A stretch of 31,602 nt of DNA from Thiopontia sp964551545 (GTDB lineage: Bacteria; Pseudomonadota; Gammaproteobacteria; GCF-002020875), in the NCBI GenBank assembly GCA_964551545.1, contig CAZKCT010000021.1:1-31602 (forward strand). Reading direction: 5' to 3'. Positions 19,540 to 28,721 of the stretch are shown piece by piece. How positions within the stretch are numbered: the stretch's first letter is position 1; each line of letters opens with the position of its first letter. Under the pieces are notes generated by a model. The model worked only from the letters and a program-made list of their open reading frames with translations. It was not told the origin of the DNA and did not search any database. The position numbers and the translations under genes are program-made.

Positions 19540-20664
19540 ATGAAAAAATCACTGATGAAACGTGCCGTCGCTTCTCTGCTTCTGCTCTCTGCACCAGTAC
19601 TCACCTTTGCCGAAGGGGCAAATGAGTTTGTCGCAGCAAAAAGTAGTCGCGTTGGTGCACTGATCTCATTGGGCGGCACCGTCATCCCCCACCGTGAGGT
19701 CAACCTGGTGGCAAAGATGCCTGGAGATGTACTGTTCATTGCCGGTGAGGAGGGAGACCGCTTCAGCAAAGGAGACCGCCTCGCCAGCCAAGACATCGAT
19801 GCCATGATGGCCAAGCGCGCACAGGCCGAGGCACAACTGGCCAGTGCTGATGCCGGGATTCGCAATGCGCAGATGCAGCTGCGCAATGAGATCGAGAACC
19901 CCAACTCTCAACCCAATGCGATGATGGGTGGCCTCCCTAGCATGATGACGATGTTCTCCAACCCTATGCGCAACATGAGTGGTCGTGGAGACTCCAACAC
20001 ACAACGTGAGACCAATCTCTACGGCATGAATGTTCAAGTAGAGACTGCCACCAATGCCTACAATCAGGCCGCTGCAGCCATTCGAGAGCTGGATGAAAAC
20101 ATTGAGCAGGCCACGATTCTTGCTCCATTCGATGGCGTCATTCTGCGCAAGATGGTGGAAGTGGGGCAGCCCGCACAACCCGGCGTTCCTCTCTTCCTCT
20201 ACGGTGACACCAGCACGCTGCAAATTCGCGCCGAAGTTCCTGCACGGCTGGTACAGGGCCTTCACAAGGGGATGCAGCTACAGGCACGCCTGGATCAGAA
20301 CAATGAGATTATTCCAATCACCGTCAATCGCATCTTCCCGATGGCTGACATGATGGGCCACACCGTAACTGTGAAATTCGACGTTCCAGCCCACAGCAGC
20401 GCAGCACCGGGCATGTATAGCGAGGTGATGATTCCTGATCCAAACTCTGGGTCCTCTGAACTGGTCACCGTTCCGCGCTCTGCCATTGTCTGGCGCGGTA
20501 GCCTCCCTGCCATCTTCGTACAGAAGGAGGATGGCAAGATCGAGATGCGCCTGGTCAGAATCGGCGAGCCCGCCGACAATGGCTGGTCGAGCATTCTCTC
20601 CGGTATTCAGGCGGGTGAGCTGGTGCTTGCACAGCCCTCCTCAACCACCACCTCGACGAAATAA
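19540..20664 (+). CDS. RND efflux periplasmic adaptor (HlyD/MFP family) with Met-rich hairpin loop
   Basis: This 374-residue adaptor would bridge the inner-membrane pump and an outer-membrane channel. A signal peptide (1-25, ending VLTFAEG) is followed by a barrel-sandwich half (GGTVIPHREVNLVAKMPGDV), a coiled-coil hairpin (about 84-195), the second lipoyl half (ATILAPFDGVILRKMVEVGQ) and beta-barrel and membrane-proximal domains. The hairpin tip region (120-156) carries seven methionines within residues 128-146, which is unusual. The ATG at 19540 has AGGA upstream. It is 21 bp upstream of the pump gene and shares its promoter. No substrate can be read from sequence; the Met-rich loop raises metals as an option, without proof. 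Confidence 0.92.
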   Translation: MKKSLMKRAVASLLLLSAPVLTFAEGANEFVAAKSSRVGALISLGGTVIPHREVNLVAKMPGDVLFIAGEEGDRFSKGDRLASQDIDAMMAKRAQAEAQLASADAGIRNAQMQLRNEIENPNSQPNAMMGGLPSMMTMFSNPMRNMSGRGDSNTQRETNLYGMNVQVETATNAYNQAAAAIRELDENIEQATILAPFDGVILRKMVEVGQPAQPGVPLFLYGDTSTLQIRAEVPARLVQGLHKGMQLQARLDQNNEIIPITVNRIFPMADMMGHTVTVKFDVPAHSSAAPGMYSEVMIPDPNSGSSELVTVPRSAIVWRGSLPAIFVQKEDGKIEMRLVRIGEPADNGWSSILSGIQAGELVLAQPSSTTTSTK

Positions 20665-20685
20665 CAACACAAGAAGGGCCTCACC

Positions 20686-23600
20686 ATGAGCGACCATCAC
20701 ACCCCTGGCGACGCTGAGGAGCGTCCACAATCCTCCCTTCAGGAATCCAACCAGGCTGGCGCTCAACCGCCGGCTGGCAATCCTCCCGAGGCCCCAGAGA
20801 AAGAGGTAGAACTGGGCTTTGCGGGCCGTCTGGCAGAATCCTTTATTCATTCTCCACTCTCACCACTGCTCTTCATTGCAATGATGGCGGTCGGTATCTG
20901 GGGATTGATTGCCACTCCGCGTCAGGAAGATCCGCAAATCTCGGTACCGATGATTGACATCTTTTTCCCTGCCCCCGGCCTCTCCTCCGGTGAGGTGGCC
21001 AATCAGCTCATCGATCCCTTCGAGCGGGTACTGAGCGAGATTCCTGGCCTGAAGCATGTCTACTCTGCCAGTGATCGCGAATACGGCATCATCACCCTGC
21101 AGTTTGAGGTGGGTGAACCAATGGGACCATCAATCGTCCAGACCCACAGCAAGATCCAGTCCAACCTCGACCTGCTACCGAAAGGGATCAAACCGCCATC
21201 GGTCAAACCAAAAGAGGTTGATGACGTCCCTTCGGTGACCCTCACACTATGGTCCGAAGCGGTGGATGACGAATATCTGCGCACACTCGGCGTCAGCGTG
21301 CTGCAGCATCTGAAACAGCTCCCACAGACCGGAGTCGGTTTTGTCACTGGCGGCCGCTCCCGCCAGGTGCGAATCGAGATTCAGCCAGAGCGCCTCGCCG
21401 GCTTCGGAGTTAGTCCCGGGCAAATTGTCCATGCAGTACAGAAGGCCAATACCGGCCATACAGTAGGCACGATAGAGCTGCAAGACCGCTTCTTCTTCGT
21501 CGAGTCAGGTGGCTTCCTTTCTAGTCTGGATCAGGTCAAGCAGCTGGTGGTCGGCCAGCACCGCGGCACTCCAGTCTTCCTGCGTGATGTGGCCAAAGTG
21601 GTCGAGGGGCCACAGGAGACCAAACAGCTGGTCACCTTCTCTACCGGCCCCGCTTACAGCGGTGAGCACTCGACGCAGGATGCCGCTGCCGTCACCATTG
21701 CGCTGGCTAAACAGCGTGGCTCCAACGGGGTAACCGTGGTCAACAACATACTGGATGAGGTCGAAAACAACCTCAAGGGCTACCTGATTCCCGACAATGT
21801 TCACGTCGAGGTAACGCGTAACTATGGTGAAAGCGCCAATACCAAGGTAAATGATCTGCTCTTCAAGCTCTTTATCGCAACGGGCGCAGTGACTATACTG
21901 GTCTGGCTCAGCCTCGGTATCAAGCCCTCCATTGTGGTGCTACTGACCATTCCGGTGGTACTGGTCGGTACAGTCTTCGTGGCAATGCTGATGGGCTACA
22001 CCATCGACCGTGTCAGTCTCTTTGCCCTGATCTTCTCAATCGGTTTCCTGGTCGACAATGCCATTGTGATTGTCGAGAACATCTACCGTCGCTGGCTGAT
22101 GGCCGGCACCATGGATACCCGTACCGCCGTCGACGCGGTCCGTGAGGTGGGCAATCCTACGGTACTCGCCACGTATACAGTAGTGGCCGCACTGATCCCG
22201 ATGGGCTTCGTCTCCGGCATGATGGGCCCCTACATGGAGCCAATCCCCGCACTGGGCTCCGTAGCCATGCTGCTCTCTCTGTTTGCGGCACTGATCTTCG
22301 CGCCGTGGCTTGCGATGCGCATCGTCCCCAGCATGGAAAAACTCCATGCGATGGAGGCACGCGATGAGAAGGTTGATGCAAAACTGGATGTCTTCTTCCG
22401 CAAAACCATCACCACAATGGTGGAACAGCCCGCCAAGGGTTGGGGCTTCCTGTTTGCGTTGATCCTCGGCTTCTTTGGCGCAATGTACCTCTTCTACAAC
22501 ACCGCTGTACCGGTGAAGATGTTGCCATTCGATAACAAGGCCAACTTCAGTGTGGTGATCGACATGCCAGATGGCACTGCACTACCTACCACAGCCAACT
22601 TCACCCGCAGGATTGCTACAGAGCTCTCCGATATTGAGGAGATTGTTGCCAGCCAGAACTATGTCGGCACCGCACAGCCATTCGATTTCAATGGCCTGGT
22701 TCGCCACTACTACCTGCGCCAGTTCCCATGGCAGGCAGAGATCGCCATCCAGTTGACTGACAAGACCCTGCGTGACCGCACCAGCCACGACATCGCCAGC
22801 GAAGTACGTAAACGGCTACAGCCGATCGCTGCGGCTGAAGGGGTGGCTCTGACCGTGGTCGAAATGCCACCGGGCCCACCCGTTCTGCAGACCGTTGTTG
22901 CCGAGATTCACGGCCCCGATGCCGAGACTCGCCGAAAGGTGGCAGCGGATATCACCCAGATTTTCCGTGAGTCGGGCATCATCGACGATGTCGACAACCT
23001 GATGCGCAGCAAGATGGAGACTTGGCGCTTTGTTATTGACCGTGAGAAGGCCTCTCGTCAGGGCATCTCAGTCGAGACTATCAACCAGCACCTGGCCATG
23101 GTGATGGGTGAGTTTGAGGCCGCGACCATCTTCCAGTCACTGATTCTGGAGCCCACCTACATCGTGATGACCATTCCGATCGAGAAGCGCTCCCACCTCC
23201 ATCGCCTTGGCGATCTGCCAGTGATGACCATGGATCAACGCACCATTCCACTCTCGGAACTGGGTGAGTTCACCAAGGTACAGCGCGATCCAATCATCTT
23301 CCACAAGGACCTGCGTGCGGTTGAGTTCGTGGTCGGTGATGCAGTCGGCCGCCTCGGCGCCCCAATCTACGCGATGCTCGATGTCGAGCGCATTCTCGAA
23401 GAGAAGGGCTACACCACGCCGGACGGGGTCAACCTGCGCAGCGGTGAGTACACCGGCGCGCCTGCCAACGACAAGCAGACAGGGTTCGAATGGGGCGGTG
23501 AGTGGACCGTGACCTACGAGACCTTCCGTGACATGGGCATCGCCTTCGGTGTCGCACTGGTCGGCATCTACATGCTGGTGGTCTGGGCCTTTGGAAACTT

Positions 23601-24042
23601 CGTCATTCCAGCCATCATCATGTCACCGATCCCGCTCACCCTGCTCGGCATTGTGCCAGGACACTGGTTGCTGGATGCTGAGTTTACCGCCACCTCAATG
23701 ATCGGCTGGATCGCGCTGGCGGGCATCATCGTGAGAAACTCCATCCTGATGGTGGACTTCACCATGCACGCCTTCCGTACCGGCACCCCGCTGCTAGAGG
23801 CGGTGATCCTATCGGCCAAGTCGAGAACCCGCCCCATTCTGATCACGGCACTGGCACTGGTCCTCGGCTCCGCAGTCATTCTGCTGGACCCGATCTTCCA
23901 GGGCATGGCGGTTTCACTGCTGTTCGGAGTCTTCATCTCCACCTTGCTGACCCTGGTGGTCATCCCACTAGGCTGCATCAGTGCAGGAGAGAAGGTCTTC
24001 ATGGAGGCCAAGGATCTGGAGGAGGAGCAACCCAACCTCTAA
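20686..24042 (+). CDS. RND efflux inner-membrane pump (AcrB/HAE1-like)
   Basis: This 1118-residue proton-driven pump has the typical RND layout: a first membrane helix (about 55-75), a large periplasmic loop, helices 2-6, a middle cytoplasmic segment, then a repeat of the pattern. RQEDPQISVP after helix 1 and GFLVDNAIVIVENIYRRW in the fourth helix are family signatures. In the proton-relay pair the first acid is Asp457, but the second position is Asn458 rather than the second Asp of AcrB. The N-terminus has a hydrophilic, Pro/Gln-rich extension of about 45 residues. It is preceded by an AAGGG ribosome site and followed by a terminator. No TolC-like gene is in the window. The heavy-metal (CusA-type) charged relay motif is not seen, so organic substrates are somewhat more likely. 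Confidence 0.93.
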   Translation: MSDHHTPGDAEERPQSSLQESNQAGAQPPAGNPPEAPEKEVELGFAGRLAESFIHSPLSPLLFIAMMAVGIWGLIATPRQEDPQISVPMIDIFFPAPGLSSGEVANQLIDPFERVLSEIPGLKHVYSASDREYGIITLQFEVGEPMGPSIVQTHSKIQSNLDLLPKGIKPPSVKPKEVDDVPSVTLTLWSEAVDDEYLRTLGVSVLQHLKQLPQTGVGFVTGGRSRQVRIEIQPERLAGFGVSPGQIVHAVQKANTGHTVGTIELQDRFFFVESGGFLSSLDQVKQLVVGQHRGTPVFLRDVAKVVEGPQETKQLVTFSTGPAYSGEHSTQDAAAVTIALAKQRGSNGVTVVNNILDEVENNLKGYLIPDNVHVEVTRNYGESANTKVNDLLFKLFIATGAVTILVWLSLGIKPSIVVLLTIPVVLVGTVFVAMLMGYTIDRVSLFALIFSIGFLVDNAIVIVENIYRRWLMAGTMDTRTAVDAVREVGNPTVLATYTVVAALIPMGFVSGMMGPYMEPIPALGSVAMLLSLFAALIFAPWLAMRIVPSMEKLHAMEARDEKVDAKLDVFFRKTITTMVEQPAKGWGFLFALILGFFGAMYLFYNTAVPVKMLPFDNKANFSVVIDMPDGTALPTTANFTRRIATELSDIEEIVASQNYVGTAQPFDFNGLVRHYYLRQFPWQAEIAIQLTDKTLRDRTSHDIASEVRKRLQPIAAAEGVALTVVEMPPGPPVLQTVVAEIHGPDAETRRKVAADITQIFRESGIIDDVDNLMRSKMETWRFVIDREKASRQGISVETINQHLAMVMGEFEAATIFQSLILEPTYIVMTIPIEKRSHLHRLGDLPVMTMDQRTIPLSELGEFTKVQRDPIIFHKDLRAVEFVVGDAVGRLGAPIYAMLDVERILEEKGYTTPDGVNLRSGEYTGAPANDKQTGFEWGGEWTVTYETFRDMGIAFGVALVGIYMLVVWAFGNFVIPAIIMSPIPLTLLGIVPGHWLLDAEFTATSMIGWIALAGIIVRNSILMVDFTMHAFRTGTPLLEAVILSAKSRTRPILITALALVLGSAVILLDPIFQGMAVSLLFGVFISTLLTLVVIPLGCISAGEKVFMEAKDLEEEQPNL

Positions 24043-24062
24043 CCTCTTCCATTCCCCCCAAT

Positions 24063-24100
24063 AAGGGCATTGAACAAAGAGTGTTCAATGCCCTTTTTTT
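24063..24100 (+). terminator. Rho-independent terminator after the RND pump gene
   Basis: A perfect 13-bp stem, AAGGGCATTGAAC (24063-24075) with GTTCAATGCCCTT (24083-24095), has a 7-nt loop and a T-tract through 24100. It lies 20 bp after the pump stop codon. Confidence 0.92.
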
Positions 24101-24136
24101 ATCTCTTTTTCGCCATTGATCATTTTTTACACAAAA

Positions 24137-24165
24137 TTGAATAACACCCTCTACTGATCTATAAT
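24137..24165 (+). promoter_or_regulatory. sigma70 promoter of gltBD
   Basis: TTGAAT (24137-24142) and a perfect TATAAT (24160-24165) are separated by 17 bp. The predicted start is near 24172, giving a leader of about 52 nt. That leader contains a small inverted repeat GGGAG/CTCCC (about 24184-24198). No activator site is obvious. Confidence 0.68.
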
Positions 24166-24223
24166 TTCGGGCCTTTTTCGATCGGGAGATCCGCTCCCAA
24201 TCAACTGAAATACCCAGACAATT

Positions 24224-27200
24224 ATGAATAGATCTGCACAAGCCACTGAGAAAATGGCTCCTGATTTTGGCCCGCTCTACCGCCCAGAGTTTGAGCGCGA
24301 CAACTGTGGATTCGGGCTTATTGCCCACATGGACGGCAACCCCAGCAACGGGCTGGTACAGACCTCCATCGAATCCCTCAACCGCATGACCCACCGTGGC
24401 GCAATTGCTGCCGATGGTAAATCAGGCGACGGTTGTGGTCTGCTGATGAAGCAGCCCAAGGGTTTTATGCAGACAATTGCAACGGAACAGGGATTCAACC
24501 TGGCCGAAAACCATGCGGTCGGCATGATCTTCCTCAACCAGGAGAGCACCAAGGCCGACAAGGCACGCACCGCACTGGAAGCCAACCTCAAAGGGCAAGG
24601 ACTGGAGGTGCTGGGCTGGCGTGTGGTCCCTGTGGATGCCGAAGCAGCCTGCGGTGAACATGCACTCGCCATCCTGCCACAGATTGAGCAGATCTTTGTC
24701 AATGCACCCGCCAAGATGGATGAGGTGCATCTGGAGCGCGCCCTCTTTATCGCACGTCGCCAAACAGAGAAAGAGATCGAGCCAGAAGATGAGACCTTCT
24801 ACATCCCCTCCCTCTCTGCCCGTGTAATCTCCTATAAAGGGCTGGTGATGCCGGAGTACCTGCCAGTCTTCTATAAAGATCTGAAGGATGAGCGTTTCGA
24901 GTCGGCACTCTGTGTCTACCACCAGCGCTTTGCCACCAACACCCTGCCCCAATGGCGCCTGGCACAGCCATTCCGCCAGCTTGCACACAACGGTGAGATC
25001 AATACTGTACAGGGCAACCGTAACTGGTCGGTCGCTCGTGCGATGAAGTTCGAAACACCACTGATCCCCGATATGGATGCAGTGCGCCCACTGGTCTCAA
25101 TGACCGGCTCCGACTCCAACAGCCTCGACAATATGCTGGAGGCCCTGCTGATGGGCGGCATGGATATCTTCCGTGCAATGCGCATGCTGGTGCCACCCGC
25201 CTGGCAGAACATTGAGCAAATGGACCCCGACCTGCGCGCCTTCCACGAATACAACTCCATGCATATGGAGCCCTGGGATGGCCCTGCCGGCATCGTACTG
25301 ACCGATGGTCGCTACGCCGCCTGTGCAATGGATCGCAATGGCCTGCGCCCAGCCCGTTGGGTGATCACCAAGGATCGCCACATCACGCTCGCCTCCGAGA
25401 TCGGGGTCTACGAATATGACCCTGCAGATGTGGTTCAAAAGGGGCGCCTCGGCCCCGGCCAGATGATCGCCGTCGACACCACCACCGGTGAGCTACTGCT
25501 GCCGAGCATGATCGACCGTGACCTGAAAGGCCGTCAGCCCTATAAGCAGTGGCTGCGTGAACACACCGAACGTCTCGCCACCACCATCCACGGCCAGGAA
25601 GATCTGGTCAACGATGTCGACCATGAGCTCTACCACGCAGCGCAGAAGCTGTTCCAGGCCTCCTTCGAGGAGCGCCAAGAGGTCGTTAAAGTCCTCGCTT
25701 CTGCGGGACAGGAGGCAGTCGGCGCGATGGGCGATGACACTCCCATCTCTGTGCTCTCACAGCGCAACCGCTCTCCCTACGACTACTTCCGCCAGCAGTT
25801 TGCCCAGGTGACCAACCCACCCATTGACCCACTGCGTGAGCAGATCGTGATGTCATTGGAGACCTGTTTCGGGCGTGAGCTCAATATCTTTGAAGAGGCC
25901 GAGAGCCACGCCAAACGTCTGGTGGTGGACTCTCCAATTCTCTCCAAGACCAAATTCCGCCTGCTGACCAATCATGAGGATGCGGCCTACACCAATACGA
26001 TCATCGATCTGGGATACACCAGCGGCAATCTGGAACAAGCCATTGAGAACGTCTGCGATCAGGCAGAGCAGGCGGTCCGTGCCGGCACCGTCATTATTGT
26101 TCTCTCGGATCGCAACCTGAGTGCCGACAAGCATGTGATTCATGCACTGCTGGCAACCGGTGCTGTGCATCATCGACTGGTTCAGACCGGCCTACGCTGC
26201 GATGCCAACATCGTGGTCGAGACGGGTACCGCACGTGATCCACACCAGTTCGCAACCCTGATCGGCTATGGCGCCTCTGCGATCTACCCTTGGCTCGCCT
26301 ACGAAATCATCCGTGAGTTGGTTGAAACGGGGGACATTCAGGGACACAGCTTCCATAAGGCGAGCAATAACTACCGCAAAGGGATCAACAAGGGGCTGCT
26401 GAAGATTCTCTCCAAGATGGGAATCTCCACCATCACCAGTTATCGTGGCGCCCAGCTGTTTGAGGCGGTCGGTCTCTCACAAGATGTGGTCAATCTCTGC
26501 TTCCGTGGCACCACCTGCCGCATTCAAGGCGCCCGTTTTGAGGACCTGGAAGAGGAGCAGAAGAGTCTTGCCAAGCAGGCCTGGAACCGCCGCAAGCCAG
26601 TGGAACAGGGCGGCATGCTCAAGTTCATGCATGGCGGCGAATACCACGCCTACAATCCAGACGTGGTGAAGAGCCTGCAGCAGGCCGTACGTAGCGGCAA
26701 CAAAGCCGATTACATGGTCTACGCTGATCACGTCAACAACCGTCCTACTGCAACCCTGCGCGACATGCTCAAACTGAGCGAGAGCCAGACTGCAGTGCCA
26801 CTAGAAGAGGTTGAGGGATGGGAGAACATTGCGCAGCGCTTTGATACCGCCGCCATGTCTCTCGGCGCGCTCTCTCCCGAGGCCCACGAGGCACTGGCGA
26901 TCGCAATGAACACCATCGGTGGTCGCTCCAACTCGGGCGAGGGTGGCGAAGATCCCGTCCGTTATGGCACCAACAAGGTCTCCAAGATCAAACAGATCGC
27001 CTCAGGCCGTTTTGGTGTCACGCCACATTACCTGAGTAGCGCTGAGGTACTGCAGATCAAGGTGGCGCAGGGCGCCAAGCCGGGTGAAGGTGGGCAACTG
27101 CCTGGGCAGAAAGTCAACGCACTGATTGCTCGTCTGCGTAACTGTAACCCGGGCACCACCCTGATCTCCCCTCCGCCACACCACGACATCTACTCCATTG

Positions 27201-28720
27201 AGGACCTGGCACAGCTGATCTATGACCTGAAACAGGTCAACCCGGATGCACTGGTATCGGTGAAACTGGTCTCCGAAGCGGGAGTCGGTACGATTGCGGC
27301 CGGTGTCGCCAAGGCCTATGCTGATCTGATCACCATCGCCGGACATGATGGTGGTACTGGCGCAAGCCCGCTCACTTCAGTGAAGTATGCCGGCTCTCCA
27401 TGGGAGCTAGGACTCTCCGAGACTCACCAAATCCTGCGTGCCAACGACCTGCGCGACAAGGTACGCTTGCAGACAGATGGGGGCCTGAAGACCGGCCTCG
27501 ACGTGGTCAAGGCAGCGATTCTCGGCGCAGAGACTTTCGGTTTTGGTACCGCACCAATGGTTGCACTCGGATGCAAGTACCTCAGAATCTGCCACCTCAA
27601 CAACTGTGCAGTAGGCATTGCAACTCAGGATGACCGTCTGCGCTCCGAGTTCTTTATCGGTATGCCGGAGATGGTCATCAACATGTTCCGCTTCATCTCC
27701 GAAGAGGCGCGGGAGTGGATGGCGAAGCTCGGTGTACGTACCATGGATGAGCTGGTGGGTCGTACCGATCTGCTCGACATCATCGAAGGCAACACCCAGA
27801 AGCAACAGCATCTCGATCTCAGCCCACTGCTGAACAAAGAGGCCAATGCTCTGCTGGCCGACAAGCCCACCATCTGCAGCGCACCAAAGAATGAGCCCTT
27901 CGACAAGGGAGAGCTGGCGGAACAGATGGTGGCCGATGCACTGAGTGCCATCGAGTCAAAATCTGGCGGCAACTTTGCGTACAACGTACGCAATACCGAC
28001 CGCTCCATTGGCGCCCGCCTCTCTGGTGAGATTGCCAAGCGTCACGGCAACCACGGCATGGATGAGAGCCCAATTGAGCTAAAGCTGAACGGCACCAGCG
28101 GCCAGAGCTTTGGGGTCTGGAACGCCGGTGGTCTGCATCTGACCCTGGAAGGGGATGCCAACGACTACGTCGGCAAGGGCATGGCGGGTGGCAAACTCAC
28201 GCTGTTCCCACCAAAGGGCAGTGTATTCAACAGCCACGAGACCCCCATCATGGGCAACACCTGTCTCTACGGCGCAACTGGCGGCTCACTGTTTGCTGCG
28301 GGTACTGCTGGCGAGCGTTTCGGCGTGCGTAATTCCGGTGCACGTGCTGTGGTCGAGGGACTGGGCGACCACGGCTGTGAATATATGACCGGTGGTCAAG
28401 TGACCGTCCTCGGCGCAACCGGGGTCAACTTCGGCGCAGCAATGACCGGTGGTTTCGCCTACATTCTTGACATGGATAACGGCTTTGTAGATCGCTACAA
28501 CCATGAGATGGTCGATATCCACCGCATCACCCCGGAGATGATGGATGGCCACCGCCTCCACCTGCGGGAGACCATTCAGGAGTTCGTCACCGAGACCCAA
28601 AGCGAATGGGGACAACGCATCCTCAATGACTGGGATGATTTTGTACCAATGTTTTGGCTGGTCAAGCCAAAGGCGCTGGAACTGGATTCACTGCTGAGCA
28701 TGCAGAAGGAGGCCGCGTAA
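24224..28720 (+). CDS. gltB: glutamate synthase large (alpha) subunit
   Basis: This 1498-residue enzyme transfers the amide nitrogen of glutamine to 2-oxoglutarate. A 27-residue propeptide precedes Cys28 (RDNCGFGLIAH), the catalytic N-terminal nucleophile exposed after cleavage. The glutaminase domain runs to about 430, with HQRFATNT and HNGEINT. The FMN-binding synthase domain (about 830-1200) includes PPPHHDIYSIEDL, AGHDGGTGASP and the [3Fe-4S] cysteines in CKYLRICHLNNCAVG. The C-terminal glycine-rich beta-helix (GXGXG) is intact, with NDYVGKGMAGG and YEYMTGG-like repeats. The ATG at 24224 fits the expected propeptide length. It is one base away from gltD. Confidence 0.97.
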   Translation: MNRSAQATEKMAPDFGPLYRPEFERDNCGFGLIAHMDGNPSNGLVQTSIESLNRMTHRGAIAADGKSGDGCGLLMKQPKGFMQTIATEQGFNLAENHAVGMIFLNQESTKADKARTALEANLKGQGLEVLGWRVVPVDAEAACGEHALAILPQIEQIFVNAPAKMDEVHLERALFIARRQTEKEIEPEDETFYIPSLSARVISYKGLVMPEYLPVFYKDLKDERFESALCVYHQRFATNTLPQWRLAQPFRQLAHNGEINTVQGNRNWSVARAMKFETPLIPDMDAVRPLVSMTGSDSNSLDNMLEALLMGGMDIFRAMRMLVPPAWQNIEQMDPDLRAFHEYNSMHMEPWDGPAGIVLTDGRYAACAMDRNGLRPARWVITKDRHITLASEIGVYEYDPADVVQKGRLGPGQMIAVDTTTGELLLPSMIDRDLKGRQPYKQWLREHTERLATTIHGQEDLVNDVDHELYHAAQKLFQASFEERQEVVKVLASAGQEAVGAMGDDTPISVLSQRNRSPYDYFRQQFAQVTNPPIDPLREQIVMSLETCFGRELNIFEEAESHAKRLVVDSPILSKTKFRLLTNHEDAAYTNTIIDLGYTSGNLEQAIENVCDQAEQAVRAGTVIIVLSDRNLSADKHVIHALLATGAVHHRLVQTGLRCDANIVVETGTARDPHQFATLIGYGASAIYPWLAYEIIRELVETGDIQGHSFHKASNNYRKGINKGLLKILSKMGISTITSYRGAQLFEAVGLSQDVVNLCFRGTTCRIQGARFEDLEEEQKSLAKQAWNRRKPVEQGGMLKFMHGGEYHAYNPDVVKSLQQAVRSGNKADYMVYADHVNNRPTATLRDMLKLSESQTAVPLEEVEGWENIAQRFDTAAMSLGALSPEAHEALAIAMNTIGGRSNSGEGGEDPVRYGTNKVSKIKQIASGRFGVTPHYLSSAEVLQIKVAQGAKPGEGGQLPGQKVNALIARLRNCNPGTTLISPPPHHDIYSIEDLAQLIYDLKQVNPDALVSVKLVSEAGVGTIAAGVAKAYADLITIAGHDGGTGASPLTSVKYAGSPWELGLSETHQILRANDLRDKVRLQTDGGLKTGLDVVKAAILGAETFGFGTAPMVALGCKYLRICHLNNCAVGIATQDDRLRSEFFIGMPEMVINMFRFISEEAREWMAKLGVRTMDELVGRTDLLDIIEGNTQKQQHLDLSPLLNKEANALLADKPTICSAPKNEPFDKGELAEQMVADALSAIESKSGGNFAYNVRNTDRSIGARLSGEIAKRHGNHGMDESPIELKLNGTSGQSFGVWNAGGLHLTLEGDANDYVGKGMAGGKLTLFPPKGSVFNSHETPIMGNTCLYGATGGSLFAAGTAGERFGVRNSGARAVVEGLGDHGCEYMTGGQVTVLGATGVNFGAAMTGGFAYILDMDNGFVDRYNHEMVDIHRITPEMMDGHRLHLRETIQEFVTETQSEWGQRILNDWDDFVPMFWLVKPKALELDSLLSMQKEAA

Positions 28721-28721
28721 A

